From Diaporthe sp. PMI_573 (taxonomy: Eukaryota > Ascomycota > Sordariomycetes > Diaporthales > Diaporthaceae), in assembly GCA_021399435.1 (NCBI GenBank), contig JAJTUP010000006.1:434001-498000 (forward strand): DNA of 64,000 bases, written 5' to 3'. This document shows, one piece after another, positions 33,106-43,937 of this stretch (the stretch's first letter is position 1; each line of letters opens with the position of its first letter). The notes beneath the pieces are model-generated. The model was not told the origin of the DNA, did no database searches, and saw nothing but the letters and a program-made list of their open reading frames with translations. A program made the translations under genes and the position numbers.

Positions 33106-34874
33106 TTAATGAGCGACTCGGCTCTGCCCTCCAGCTGCCGTTATATCCTCGCTCGAGATCTCCATCGCCTTTCCAGGCTCCGAGAAAAACATGTTCCATT
33201 TCTTATCATCCCGGGGGATGAGCTCCACCTTGACATCCTCCTTGGGCAAGCGGAAGGCAGCATTGGCTTCCTTGTATCCCGCAATTCCCCAGCCCCTGCT
33301 GCCCACCGGCTTGATATCGAAGCGTAAAAGGATAACGCTGGCAAAGGCCAGAATCTCGGTGGAGGCGAAATGGCGGCCGGGGCAGAGTGTAGCTCCGCCA
33401 CCAAACGCGCGAAGCGCGACTGGGTTGTGTTTCCTGGGTTTCACAAATCGCTTGTAGTAGATCTCATCCACATTATCACCCCAAGCAGGGGGTGAGCTGT
33501 GCTGGACGGTACTCGGGATGAGGACCGTATGTCCCCTGTTTCCGTCAGCTTTTATACATTACATATGCCGTAGTTGGTGCTGAAGGACCACAGCAGTCGT
33601 GAGAGAAAACTTACTTCTTGAGAAGATACTTCCCGCCAAGCACATGGTCTTCCGCTACCGCGCGGGCAGACATGCCTACACTATGGAATCGGAAGGCTTC
33701 TTGCATAGTTGAAGCCAGGATAGGACAAGAATTCTTGATATAGGCGAGATCCAAGTAGATCTCCCCATCCTTCTCAGTCACAGCTTTAGACACTTCTTGA
33801 CGGCAGTCTTCGAGGGCGACTGGGTCAGAAAGCAAATGGTAGAGCGTCCAAAATGTTGCCGGCATCGTGTTACTGACGAGTCCAATCGATCCCCCTGCTT
33901 CCATCCTTGCAACGTCTCTCATTGGTATACCAAGCTTGGAAGGGTATTCGTATCTGTTGCGGGCATAGACAGATGATGAGTCCTCTCCAAGACCGCCTTC
34001 AGCGTAATACTTTAAAAAGGCTTCTGTCAGAATATCACGCGATTTGAGGCTCTCCCTGGCGAGCACTGATGGCAGAAAGCCTGTTATGAGTGTGATCATC
34101 CCGGCCTCACATTTGCTGTACTAGTTAGGGCACCTAGACATAGAGGATATTGAACAACTGATAGAGAGGTTGACTTACTAATAAGCGTCCTGGACGGTGG
34201 GATTCTGAAATGGGTTCTTGGGTCCGTACACCGCATTCGTAGTAGCCAACATAATCTCCTGGGAAGCCCATGCAAACAGGTCCACAGTGCTGGTCGTCTT
34301 CTTGAAACAGAGTGCTTCTAAACTCTTGTTTAAGATTTGCACCGCTTTGGCATTTAGATCGTCGAGATTGGGCCCCGGATGGAGACCCTTGCCGGTCTCA
34401 ACCGTCATCTGATGTACAAAGCCGTGATTCTCAATAGGGTCTTGACCCATAATCTCAAGAGACTTCCCGCTAATACCCATGAAATGCGAAAATACCCTGA
34501 CCAGGATTGGTGAAATGGACAGCGTTCGGACTTGTCGCTGCAAGACGGGAATGAGAGCTGTGTCATTGATGACATAGAGTCGTGATCCAGGAAGCCGCAG
34601 CGTATATATAGGCAGCTTGAGTTTGTCTCTGATGGAGTCTGTCAGCGCCTTGATATATGTACAGTTCTTTGTTCTTTCTAACGAAAAGACTCCACCTCAG
34701 ACGACCGTGAAAACTTGAGCCTGCTCTCCCCATGCTGACAATTGGGGCGCTGAAGGGAAATGCATCTTCCACTGACGGTGGCTCCCTCGCATCTTGGGTA
34801 AATCGCAGCAGAGCCCAGATGAAGATGTAGGTGCCAGTGAGACCTGCCACAGCGGCTGTAAGATTGGAAATCAT
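33106..34874 (-). CDS. Cytochrome P450 (CYP7/CYP8-like fungal clade)
   Basis: Minus-strand join of 34874-34706, 34638-34179, 34115-33615 and 33535-33106, 519 residues. An N-terminal anchor (about residues 2-24) places it in the ER membrane. The haem ligand is the Cys in FGGGATLCPGRHF. The ER-type ExxR region is read as EAFR (K-helix), and the I-helix region around GLVSNTMPATFW lacks the usual AGxDTT, as in CYP7/CYP8-like and other unusual P450s. The first junction uses a non-consensus GTCGTC donor, yet it alone restores the expected FH...IRDKLKLPIYTL sequence; this makes exon 1 the least certain part. Substrate unknown. A C-terminal fragment of a close paralogue lies at 58889-59207. Confidence 0.85.
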
Positions 34875-35456
34875 CTAAGTTCGCGAGTCTTCCAGTGCAG
34901 ACGAAGCGAGAAGTGTTAAAAGAGTGTGACGCTAAGACGGACTCAGAAAAATAGATGTCTGGGAACCCATCTATTGGGCGAGTTTTGCAGGTGACTGAAA
35001 GATGTGTGAAGTCACAAGAAGAGAGAAGTAACGCGTGGTGGCCGGTTTGATGGGTTGCAAATCCCATGGTTCGTGACATCTTGAGTGGGTACGCAGGTGT
35101 TGACAGGCACAATCTGGGGGCTACCTAGGGGCCCATCATCTTCTCAACCAACCAACGCTGCCTCAATTGATGTTGGTCCTACTTTGTCTGTGGACCATGT
35201 AATGCCAGGCCAATGTCTGCGACCTGGTTGACCTGGGTGGGCCCGTTCAGCACTGTCCAGCGGCCAACAGCAGCAACTAGTCTATTGATAGACAGAAATT
35301 GTCACGATACCCTGGAATTCTTGGCTCTAGGAACCGGCGAAGAACCCACATCCAAATGATTTTAACCGAGTCATTCACCGTGGCGGCGTTCGACCTTGCT
35401 GGAGGGACGCATGTGGCACAGCATACCCAGGCGCTCAGGCTACCGCACAATACGAC
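34875..35456. other. P450 upstream region
   Basis: About 580 bp between the P450 start and the TRIM-like element. It must contain the P450 promoter; nothing else was recognised. Confidence 0.45.
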
Positions 35457-35514
35457 TGTCGAAACAAAAAGCATTGCTAGTATGCAGATTAGAGAGCTTA
35501 TAAATATTTCAACA
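35457..35514 (-). repeat. 58-bp terminal direct repeat, copy 1
   Basis: Identical to 35731-35788; TG at one end, CA at the other. Confidence 0.95.
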
Positions 35515-35730
35515 TCCCCCCTTAATCTGCATATATAGCTACATTATTTTTTGTTCCGATAAGCATGTTTATATCCGTAATTGCTCAGGGACTCGAACTC
35601 GTGACCTTTAAGTGATTGGGTTATTGGAGTAGAATACCCCGGGGGGACCAGGCCCGGGTAAAGACCTCACTGATTATTAATCACTTTCACGTCATTTGCT
35701 CTTCCCAATAAGCCATCCGGGCTCATAACC

Positions 35731-35788
35731 TGTCGAAACAAAAAGCATTGCTAGTATGCAGATTAGAGAGCTTATAAATATTTCAACA
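35731..35788 (-). repeat. 58-bp terminal direct repeat, copy 2
   Basis: Identical to 35457-35514; followed by the ACGAC target duplication. Confidence 0.95.
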
Positions 35789-36012
35789 ACGACACCATTG
35801 TGATAGCCAACACACGTCTTGCAGTTTGTACCTATTTTTTTTTTAACGTTGAGACCAGGCAGCAAGCGAAAATGTGGATTGACTTTGATACATGGGCATA
35901 TTACGAGATTGGAACATAATAATTACTTGCGGGTAAAATTTGATGCCCATTAACGACTTAATTATTCCATATCCGTTCCGGGCCTCCATCATCAACCCTC
36001 CCTTCCCGGGTC

Positions 36013-37869
36013 TCAAGCCGACGAATTGGTCTCCAATTCCCTCCAGTAGCCTTCACGCGTCTTGAAAATAAGATTTGGGCCATGGTGGCCCACAATCGTG
36101 CTGTCTTCCAACTTGAACTCTCCGGGCGCGCCAGGTACCTCGCCCAGCCTGCCAGCTTCCCCTGGAGCCTTCTCAAAGTCAAAGTACCAAAAGGTGCGTG
36201 CGATGGCGAGACTGAGCTCGAGATAAGCCATGGCCTGGCCGGCACATGAACGCGAGCCCAAGGAGAATGGGATCAAGGCCCGCCGCATGGTCGTGCGCCG
36301 TTCCTCATTTCCCTCAAGCCAGCGCTCGGGACGGAAAGCGAACGGCTCGGGGTAATAGTCAGGGTTGCGCATGAAACTATACGCGTTGGTCGCAACCTCT
36401 ACCCCCGGCGGGATGACATGCCCGTCGACGACGAGCTGCTCCCCGGCCGCGACTGATGCCGCCGCTTGGATGCGCCAGTTGGAAATAGTTCCGGTTGACA
36501 AGAGAAGGGACTCGTCAACCACAGCTCGCAAAACTTTGCAGTCACTGAGCTGCGCACCCTGGCTGATCTCTTTGCCGGAGGAAAACTTAGTTCGAATCTC
36601 GGTTGCCAAACGCTTGTAAACAGCGGGATTGCGAGATAGGTAGAAGAAGGCGGCTGACATCGTTGTTGCTGTTGTGCTGCCCCCTTCGCGATATCAGTTT
36701 CTTATCCGCTGTGGGCAACGAGCAGGACGGGGCAGAGAATAAGCTTACCTGCGCCTACAATCAGAATCGCTTCGGCCCAAAGCTCATCAGGAGGCATTAC
36801 TCCCGAGACCTGTGCATAGAAGTCATGTTTCGCCTCCTTGGGAAGTGCCATCCTACTGCCAATCATCGTACGGAGTGATTTGTACAAATTCTCCTTGTCG
36901 GTCTCGCGACGAGTTGAAAGCCATGTGAAAACTGGGTTCAAGATTCGAAGAATTGGCCAGGCCATGTAAACGCTGCTGAGGGCTGATCTGGCCTTGATGC
37001 CCTCCGTAATGTGTCTGTGAGCTGGTTCGCGCTGTGACTTCAGTTGAAAGCCAAACGCCAGTCGGCCCACGATGTCAACTCCTAGACGCTCACAACGAGG
37101 CGTCATGTCGATGACTTCATTCTTCTGGCTGGCTTCAAGCAACAGTGTCACGAAAACATCGACCTCTTCGCTCAAGTCCTGTTCGAAGAAGCGCATGGCT
37201 CGTTCTGAGATGGCAGGCCCGACAGTTTTCCGCTTCTGGCGGTGAAGTTCTCTGTCTGCTTCATTGAACATGTTTGGTCGTTCCTTGCCCATATGCGAGC
37301 CATCGTAAGCAGGCCCTTTGGTCACTTTCGGGTTGTTGTAGATGTCTTGCACCCATCAGCGACAGCTCAAAGCAACGGCCGATCACTGGACTACTAACCA
37401 TGGAGTGCCGTAATAGTGGAGAAAACAAGACGATTTGCGGCTATCCGAACGGTAGAGCCTAGGCGAGCTCGTGTCAATTGTGCATGCCCCCGGTTTGGCG
37501 CCTAACAATACATGTTGGGGGATCATGTCCTTCAGCAATGGTGACCTTACCGTATTTCTGGAATGCGAGGTAAGTGGAGATGTGAGAGCGTCGTCGCCAT
37601 GCATAAAAACCGGTATATGCACTCGTGAGCTTCGCAGGGAGCGGACCTGGGAAGCCTGCTAGAAGGTGAACCAGAAATCGATATGCGGCGATAAGAAAGG
37701 CCTATCCTGTTGTGATTAACATCGAGTGGACTTCTTCCTTTTCTTTTTCTCTCAGTAATAGAGTTAGGACATATCTCCACACCAACCTGCAGTCACATAC
37801 CAGAGGCAAAACGATGCTGACTACGCAATTTGCAGCCGTAATTATAGCACCAAAGGCAATGGAATCCAT
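36013..37869 (-). CDS. Cytochrome P450 monooxygenase (isotrichodermin hydroxylase-like clade)
   Basis: Minus-strand five-exon join: 37869-37801, 37701-37551, 37458-37399, 37345-36749 and 36683-36013; 515 residues. The N-terminus is a hydrophobic anchor followed by the proline hinge FPGPLP. The I-helix reads AGGSTT, the ExxR is ESLL with PERW following, and the haem loop is FSLGSRSCAGQAMA with the axial Cys. This arrangement is typical of class II fungal P450s near benzoate hydroxylases and C-15 hydroxylases of secondary metabolism; the substrate is not predictable. The ExxR Arg position (ESLL) is not a clean match and could mark divergence. All four introns are in consistent phase. A start at 37974 is possible but would precede the anchor with a long extension. 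Confidence 0.87.
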
Positions 37870-39237
37870 ATTGACTTCATGCAATAGACAACCAAGAACT
37901 GAAAAGAAAAGCCAGCTCTGGAAAAGACTCGGACGTGGCGCTGTTCGAGGTACCGGACTTTCGACTGCAAACACGGCATGGAAGCAAATACACGAGCGAG
38001 GAGGGTTTCCGAAATGACCTATGCGCCATCGGCACCAATGTGCTTGGTGTAAGTGACAAGGCTACCTGCCCAGGTAGAGGACGTGAAGAAGATGGTGTGA
38101 AGGCCCAGGAGATTTGAATCAGGCAGCCGTGGCCTCAAAACCCAAGGGGGCACAGCCATTACATCATATCACAAGAGTGTGATAATTGGTTCTCAGGTAG
38201 ATTCGGAAGCTGATGTTTGCTGAAGTGCACAAAGAAATGTGAGGGAGTGACGGGCCAACAAGCATCCTACTAGACAAGCAGCATCCGGCTGTTTACCGAT
38301 CCCAACAGGCAAGCTAGTGCGGTCGCCTGCATAGTTTCAGTGTTCGCGAAACAATTTCCTTGTCCAATCAGTCTGTAATGAATCGTGCCCATATGCGAAT
38401 GCCATAAGAGAGTGTCCTATAGGAGGTTACCCTATAGGAGGCTTGGTAGTGAGTACTGCCTAGGTGGTCTACAATAGATGCTGTGGCCGCGTAGTGGATA
38501 CCTGAGCGAGGCTCGTGCTACTTTATATGAGGCTGTCAAGATGCTTTGCAACCCGGGTCGCTCCAGATGTTGACCCACAAAGCAAGAAACCCAGACTTGT
38601 TTGTACTAGATATCTGTATCATTCTCAACACGACTGCTACAGAAGACCACAGTGTGCTTGTTTCAAGAATTTCCACATGCGAGAATTGTACAATAGACTC
38701 GGACATAGCCTTCCACAACATCCAAGGCCCCCCGATGTGCTAGTGCTGTTTCCATTTTACTGTTTAGTCTTGCAGGAAATCATGGCGAGGTCCAATTGTC
38801 CAGCACCAGTCGTGTGGGTTCCCCCTCTGCTGACAGCCATGACGCTGCTGTGGGTAGACTAGCACCAACAAACGGACATGATCGGAATACATACAAATCA
38901 TACTGAATTATATTAGTATTGTTCAAAACGCCAACTTTGACAACTATAGCCTAGCTGATTCGTATTGGTGATTTGTTTAGCTGCCTCAATAGAGGTTGGG
39001 CGAAACCCGCGTACAGTGAAGACGGGATTGCTGATTAACCCAATTGGGAAGGGCCCCGCCCAAGATTACGGCGACCTACCCAAGCTACCTCCTGCACCCT
39101 AGCGGTCTACTGCTGTAACACCGTGGTGGCATCCAACTGACCACCGCCGCAAACGTCACCTTCTCTCAAGCAACCCCCCCAAGCAACTGGTGAAAGGCTC
39201 ACCGTGTTGCTCGGCCCGTCTCTTTGAAAGGTTCGAT
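37870..39237. other. Intergenic region with a minisatellite relic
   Basis: 1.37 kb without a gene. At 38415-38442 there are nearly two copies of a 15-bp unit (CCTATAGGAGGTTAC) matching the minisatellite at 121-218. Confidence 0.55.
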
Positions 39238-40641
39238 ATGGCCAGTGTACGATCAACTCCCACCGACACAAACCCGACCACAATCACGAGAAGTTGTTGA
39301 CTGATGGGAAGGCAACCAGCATGGCGTAGCCCGAACCAACCGGTCCCGCACTGAAGAGCAGAAGCAACAAGAACTCGACAAGATAGCAAAGTACCGCGAC
39401 CTCGAAGGCCAGGTCCGATCGCAGATCGCCGATGCCAACTTCACACCCGAACTCCTCAAGCTCACGGCCAGACTGCTCCGACTCAACCCGGAGTACTACA
39501 CAATATGGAACGTCCGCCGCAGATGTTTGCTAACCTGTGGGTTATCATGCAAACCCTCGGCTGGGTCCTCGCCCTCGAAGGCGTCGCAGAGTTCTTCTCA
39601 GACCGCCACTACCACAACATGTTCCGCCGCATCCTCCTCCTCTTCCTCGACCACGACCCCGCCAAACCCCGCGTCCCGGACAACTGGGAAGAGTGGTACT
39701 ACAGCTAACGACGCTGCCCCGGCCGGCCCCGGCGATGACGGCGGTGCACCGGATGACACGGGCCGCGCGGAAGCCCGGGAGAAGGACCTCGACTCGCTAA
39801 GGTCCGAGCTGGGCTTCACGGTCCCGCTGTTGATGGAGTTCCCAAAGTGTTACTGGATCTGGAACTACAGGTCGTGGCTGCTGCAGCAGGCCATAGAACG
39901 GCTGCACCCTCAGGTTGCGAGACGCATATGGGAGGAGGAGCTGGCTCTCGACACCAAGATGCTGAGCAAGGACCGGCGGAACTTCCATGCATGGGGCTAT
40001 CGACGGAACGTCGTCAGTCATCTTGAGAGCGCTGCACTTAACGGCAAGAGCATGGTGGAGCCAGAGTTCGAATTCACAACCAAGATGATCCACGTTGACT
40101 TGTCGAATTTCTCCGCGTGGCACAACCGCAGCAAGCTCATCCCAAGGCTGTTGGACGAGCGACAAGCCGACGGAGGGGCGAGAAAGAAGTTTTTTGACGA
40201 TGGTACGGTGGTCCTACCTTCCCTTAATGTTGCCGCGCGGCTAATCGAACCCTAGAACTGGTTTTGATAAAAGAGGGCTTGAATGTAGGGCCGGAAGACC
40301 AGTCACTCTGGTACTATCACCAATTTCTGATGCTGGATTTGATCGAACACGATGCACGACCCACCATCACGGCTGGTTTTACCGTGGAAGAAAGGGCGGA
40401 CTATATCAAAGCAGATATAGTGGACATCAAGGACCTCCTCGAGGACTATGATGACTGTAAACTGATATATGAAGCACTCATCGAGTGCACATTGGCATTG
40501 TCAACTTTGGAGAAACGAAAGCCGTCTGAGGACGAGATGGTGAACCTGGAGACCTGGCTTTCCAAGCTACAAGCGTTGGATCCCATGAGGAGAGGCTGCT
40601 GGGATGACATGAGAAGGCAATTGGGTCTTACTATCAAATAA
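39238..40641 (+). CDS. bet4: Rab geranylgeranyltransferase alpha subunit (BET4)
   Basis: Join of 39238-39246, 39320-40202 and 40256-40641, 425 residues. Exon 1 is only nine bases (Met-Ala-Ser) and completes the family start MASHGVAR. Protein prenyltransferase alpha repeats are visible at LLRLNPEYYTIWNVRR, FPKCYWIWNYRSWLL, KDRRNFHAWGYRR, LSNFSAWHNRSKLI and EDQSLWYYHQFL. A Ser/Thr-rich low-complexity insert (about 75-140) sits between repeats 1 and 2, as I recall for other filamentous fungi. With the Bet2 beta subunit and an escort protein it attaches geranylgeranyl groups to Rab GTPases for membrane traffic. The second intron is short (53 bp). Confidence 0.93.
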
Positions 40642-41521
40642 CGAAGTAAGGAGAACGAATGGCGGAATGCACCCAAGATATGTGGTCTGTTGGAACACAC
40701 CCGTTTGACCAACCCCTGGCCACTATCCGAGGACCCTCTTGGGCGTGATCAAGCCAAATGGAATGACTTGTAATCAAACCGGATACGGATGTGGTGGTTG
40801 CGTCGAGTCGGGCAGGCTTTTCGGTGACGACTTGGGCCAGCTTTGTTTCTATGACGGCAGACCTGCATCGAGTCAAACCTTGCCTGTGAACCCCCCTCAC
40901 GATTCGTAGTACTTCAGACGACATCTCCAATCATTTTAGCGGTCACAAGCTACTGCGGATCAGTTTGCCCACCCCAGAGTTACTTCAGAGGTCGAGCAAG
41001 CGATCAGTTTGGGCGATAAATGATGCAACCCCCTCGTCGTACCGGTGCTACATGGATCGCCTTCTTCCGCCAGCGTCGCCAGCGCCACAGAGCGCGACTT
41101 CCTGATGCATAGCTGCCTGGACAAGTCTCGCAAGTGGCCGACACCGGTTTATGTCAAGTTGAGCTGTCAAAAGTGAATCTTCGCTTATTGGGACAACGGT
41201 CGTCTCGCAGTCACCATTAACACAAAGGGACAGAGACAGCGATTGTTCCTATTCAGCCATTGTCGTCTTGAACACAGCCCCAAATGAAGCCCGGGACACC
41301 ATGAGACACCAAACCGCAAGCTCAATGTCACATATGTCCAACACTCGGGAGGAAAGTTGCACCTTGTGTGATTCCTGCTGTGTTCTTCTCAGCCTCTGAC
41401 CTTAAAGGCGAATTCCCCTACCTTCGCTGAGCACACTTCCTCGCAACGAGTGCTGACCAAGCTGAGAAAACTGGACTTACATTCAAACTGCCAGAAATCC
41501 GACTTAAGCTCTCTTTTCAAA
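40642..41521. other. Intergenic region, nothing recognised
   Basis: 880 bp. It holds the BET4 3' end and the promoter of the next gene; no repeat or RNA gene was seen. Confidence 0.5.
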
Positions 41522-42062
41522 ATGTGCATATTCATCTACACAATGACCCGCTGCCAGCACAAGCAATTCCAGAACGTGAGCGAATGCCCCTTGGCCCGCG
41601 AGGCTGTCGAAGACAACACACATCGCGGTGACATAACCGTCGAAAAGCCCGTCTTCCTCTTCGACACGAGCAGGAGCATGACCGAGACACCAGAGTACTA
41701 CAAGGCCGCCTTCCCCTGCAGAAAACTCAAGGCTATCAGACCCGTGCCGACACTGTGCGACCGATGTACCAGACAGGCCGAGCTGGCTGCGCGGCTGGGG
41801 ACGATCGACGCCGTGGGGAACAGCAGCGGCAGTAATAGCTCGGCCGGCTCTTCTGTCGGTCTGGTTGGTGGGACTGGCTCGCTTTCTGACCTCACGAACG
41901 ACTCAGGTATGTCGGGGTCTGGTGGGAAGTTCACTGTGCTAGCGGTCAGACGGGTGTAGGAAGACAGATGGGGACATTTGCTGACTGGCCTTTGCTCTGA
42001 CCACAGGCGCATCCACACCGAGGTCGTTTTGGAAACTCGCACATCCGGTTGAGTTCGTATGA
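41522..42062 (+). CDS. Small Cys-containing hypothetical protein, 146 aa
   Basis: Join of 41522-41906 and 42007-42062. It begins MCIFIYTMTRCQHKQF and has paired Cys motifs: CQH near the start, CPLA, and a CDRC later (about residue 78). Many fungal genomes carry short proteins starting MC..(Y/F)..CGH with later CP and C..C pairs, possibly zinc-binding; this fits that type, but no function is known to me. A Ser/Gly-rich segment (about 100-125) follows. The intron has a GTATGT donor and ACAG acceptor; without splicing the frame would end at 41959. An upstream ATG at 41450 is in frame but less likely. Confidence 0.6.
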
Positions 42063-43937
42063 GCCTAGGAAAGGCTAACTGTGAGGACGAGATCGCGGCA
42101 GAGATGGACAAGTGCGTTGGGTGGATGAGCGGCTACGATGAGGCGAAGTTCGAGGGCAGGAGCAGGACATGGACTCGTCCATTGGTCTTTGTGATGGTTG
42201 GAACTGTACTCCGCGTCATTAGGACGGCGATGTCAAAAGGCAAGCGATGGCGTTGAGGTTGTTTATAGAGCCAGGGGTATGTCCCAGGCGATCATCTGAA
42301 CCTGATTTAAGGGTCAACATGCTTTATCACACTAGATTCCTAATACTTATCGTATCAAGAAAGGAGCTCCCATAAATGACAAGCTTCTCAGCGTGGTATC
42401 GAGGTTTCCACAGCATCTGCAGTGTTTGGCCTAGTTGCCATGTATCAAGATCTTGTCGTGTCATTACATGGCTCAGCTCCACCGTGTGATAGGCTAGCAA
42501 CACCTATCGACACAGGGTCTGGCAGATCATAGGGCCGATGGCACGATGCTTTGCATGGCTTGGGTATGTTGATGCGACTCTGAGTTGAACCTTAGGTGCT
42601 CCTTCAAGTATGGATTTGGGCCTCAAACGCTCCTGAACGGTGGAAACACATGTGCTTCATTGAATTTAGAGATAGGAAGGACTGCATTTAGACCATGAGT
42701 CCAGAGTTGTTTGAGGTCATTGCAACTTTTCGAATTGGCATATACATGTTCCATGTCAAGTCATAATGAAGCCATCAAAACATCCACGGAGATGATGAGG
42801 TAACTACACGTACTGTACGATTACGTACAATGGCCTAGGGGTCCAATTGACTTCTGCAGGGAGCTGGGGAATCCCTGAAGGGGTTGCTTCTCCAGGCCGC
42901 TTGCAGCGGGGTACAGGCGATCCAGTCACCGTTCAGGCTGTCAGGCGGATGACTTGGAAGCTGGGGCAGGAAAGGAGAGGGGCCGGCTGGCTGAATCCTG
43001 CCTCGTCTGAGCTGCCGGCCCCTGCCCCCCGAAACAAACCTGGCACTCCTGGAAGGGGGAGGCCATGCACATGTCTCGCCCTTGTGGGACGTTCTAGAAC
43101 AGGTGTCAGTTGTGCGCCAACCTCTGGAATTGAGGCGATGATTTTCCTGATCCCAAGCGCTCCAGCCCACCGGTACCGTGCAAGCTCGCAGGGGTCCAGA
43201 GGAACACCACACCTCGGGCGGGTTGGCTGAGGTGTTGGTTGGTCTTGCAGGACATGGGCGAGTTTATCCAGTGCGAGATTGGCTACCAAAGGTACCCTAT
43301 GCCTGAAAAGGTATGACACCACAGCCATCCCCGACAGAGAAGCACTGCAGCAAGGCAGATGCAGGTGCACCTGCAGCGTGAGCTGCTCCGGAGCCCCAGA
43401 GACCCAGCGACCCAGCGACCCAGCAACCCAGAGACCCAGAGCCCCATCTGCGGTGCAGCTTCCCCACGCGACAGTGGGAAGGTGGGAGCGTGAGAGGGTG
43501 GAGTGGAGCGGGTGACGCTGCGGGTCAGCAAAGTACCAGTCGACACTACAACCACACTATAGCCAAATGATGGGAGATCCACCCCATCAACCAGTCATTC
43601 CGAGCGATGGATCCCTAATAGCCATGGTGATCTTCATCCTTCGTCGCTTGCATACCGTATACCGTAATACACCCAGCACTCGCTGCTTCACTGTCTCCTG
43701 TCCGCTGCTTCATTGAGTCTGTTGACCACGTCATAACGGGGCCAGCCTCACGATCAAAACCACTTGCGGAGACACATACTCCTGACCTTGTAGTGCACTG
43801 TTCTTCACTAGCAGCCGGACTTGAGTGTGTGCGGCGCAGCGCCATTACCCTCCAGCCAGCCGATATCTCCGGATATACACAGTCCTCTCCTTACAGCACC
43901 TTACCCACATGTCCACCACACCCAAATCCATTCCGTG
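42063..43937. other. Long intergenic region
   Basis: 1.87 kb without a supportable gene. A 9-bp repeat lies at 43395-43442. Open frames such as 42847-43230 look random. Confidence 0.5.
43395..43442. repeat. 9-bp tandem repeat (GACCCAGCG-like)
   Basis: About five units of GACCCAG(C/A)(G/A) in a row, in the upstream flank of the WD40 gene. No function visible. Confidence 0.75.

Larger units (their letters stand above)
35457..35788 (-). mobile_element. TRIM/SMART-like miniature LTR element, 332 bp
   Basis: Two identical 58-bp direct repeats (35457-35514 and 35731-35788), each beginning TGTCGAAAC and ending TTTCAACA, flank 216 bp of non-coding sequence. The LTR-like ends are TG..CA, and a 5-bp target duplication ACGAC flanks the whole (35452-35456 and 35789-35793). 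On the minus strand a purine run (TTAAGGGGGGA) directly precedes the downstream repeat, as a polypurine tract should, setting the orientation. No protein is encoded, so mobility would depend on another retroelement. Identical LTRs imply recent insertion. Confidence 0.85.
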
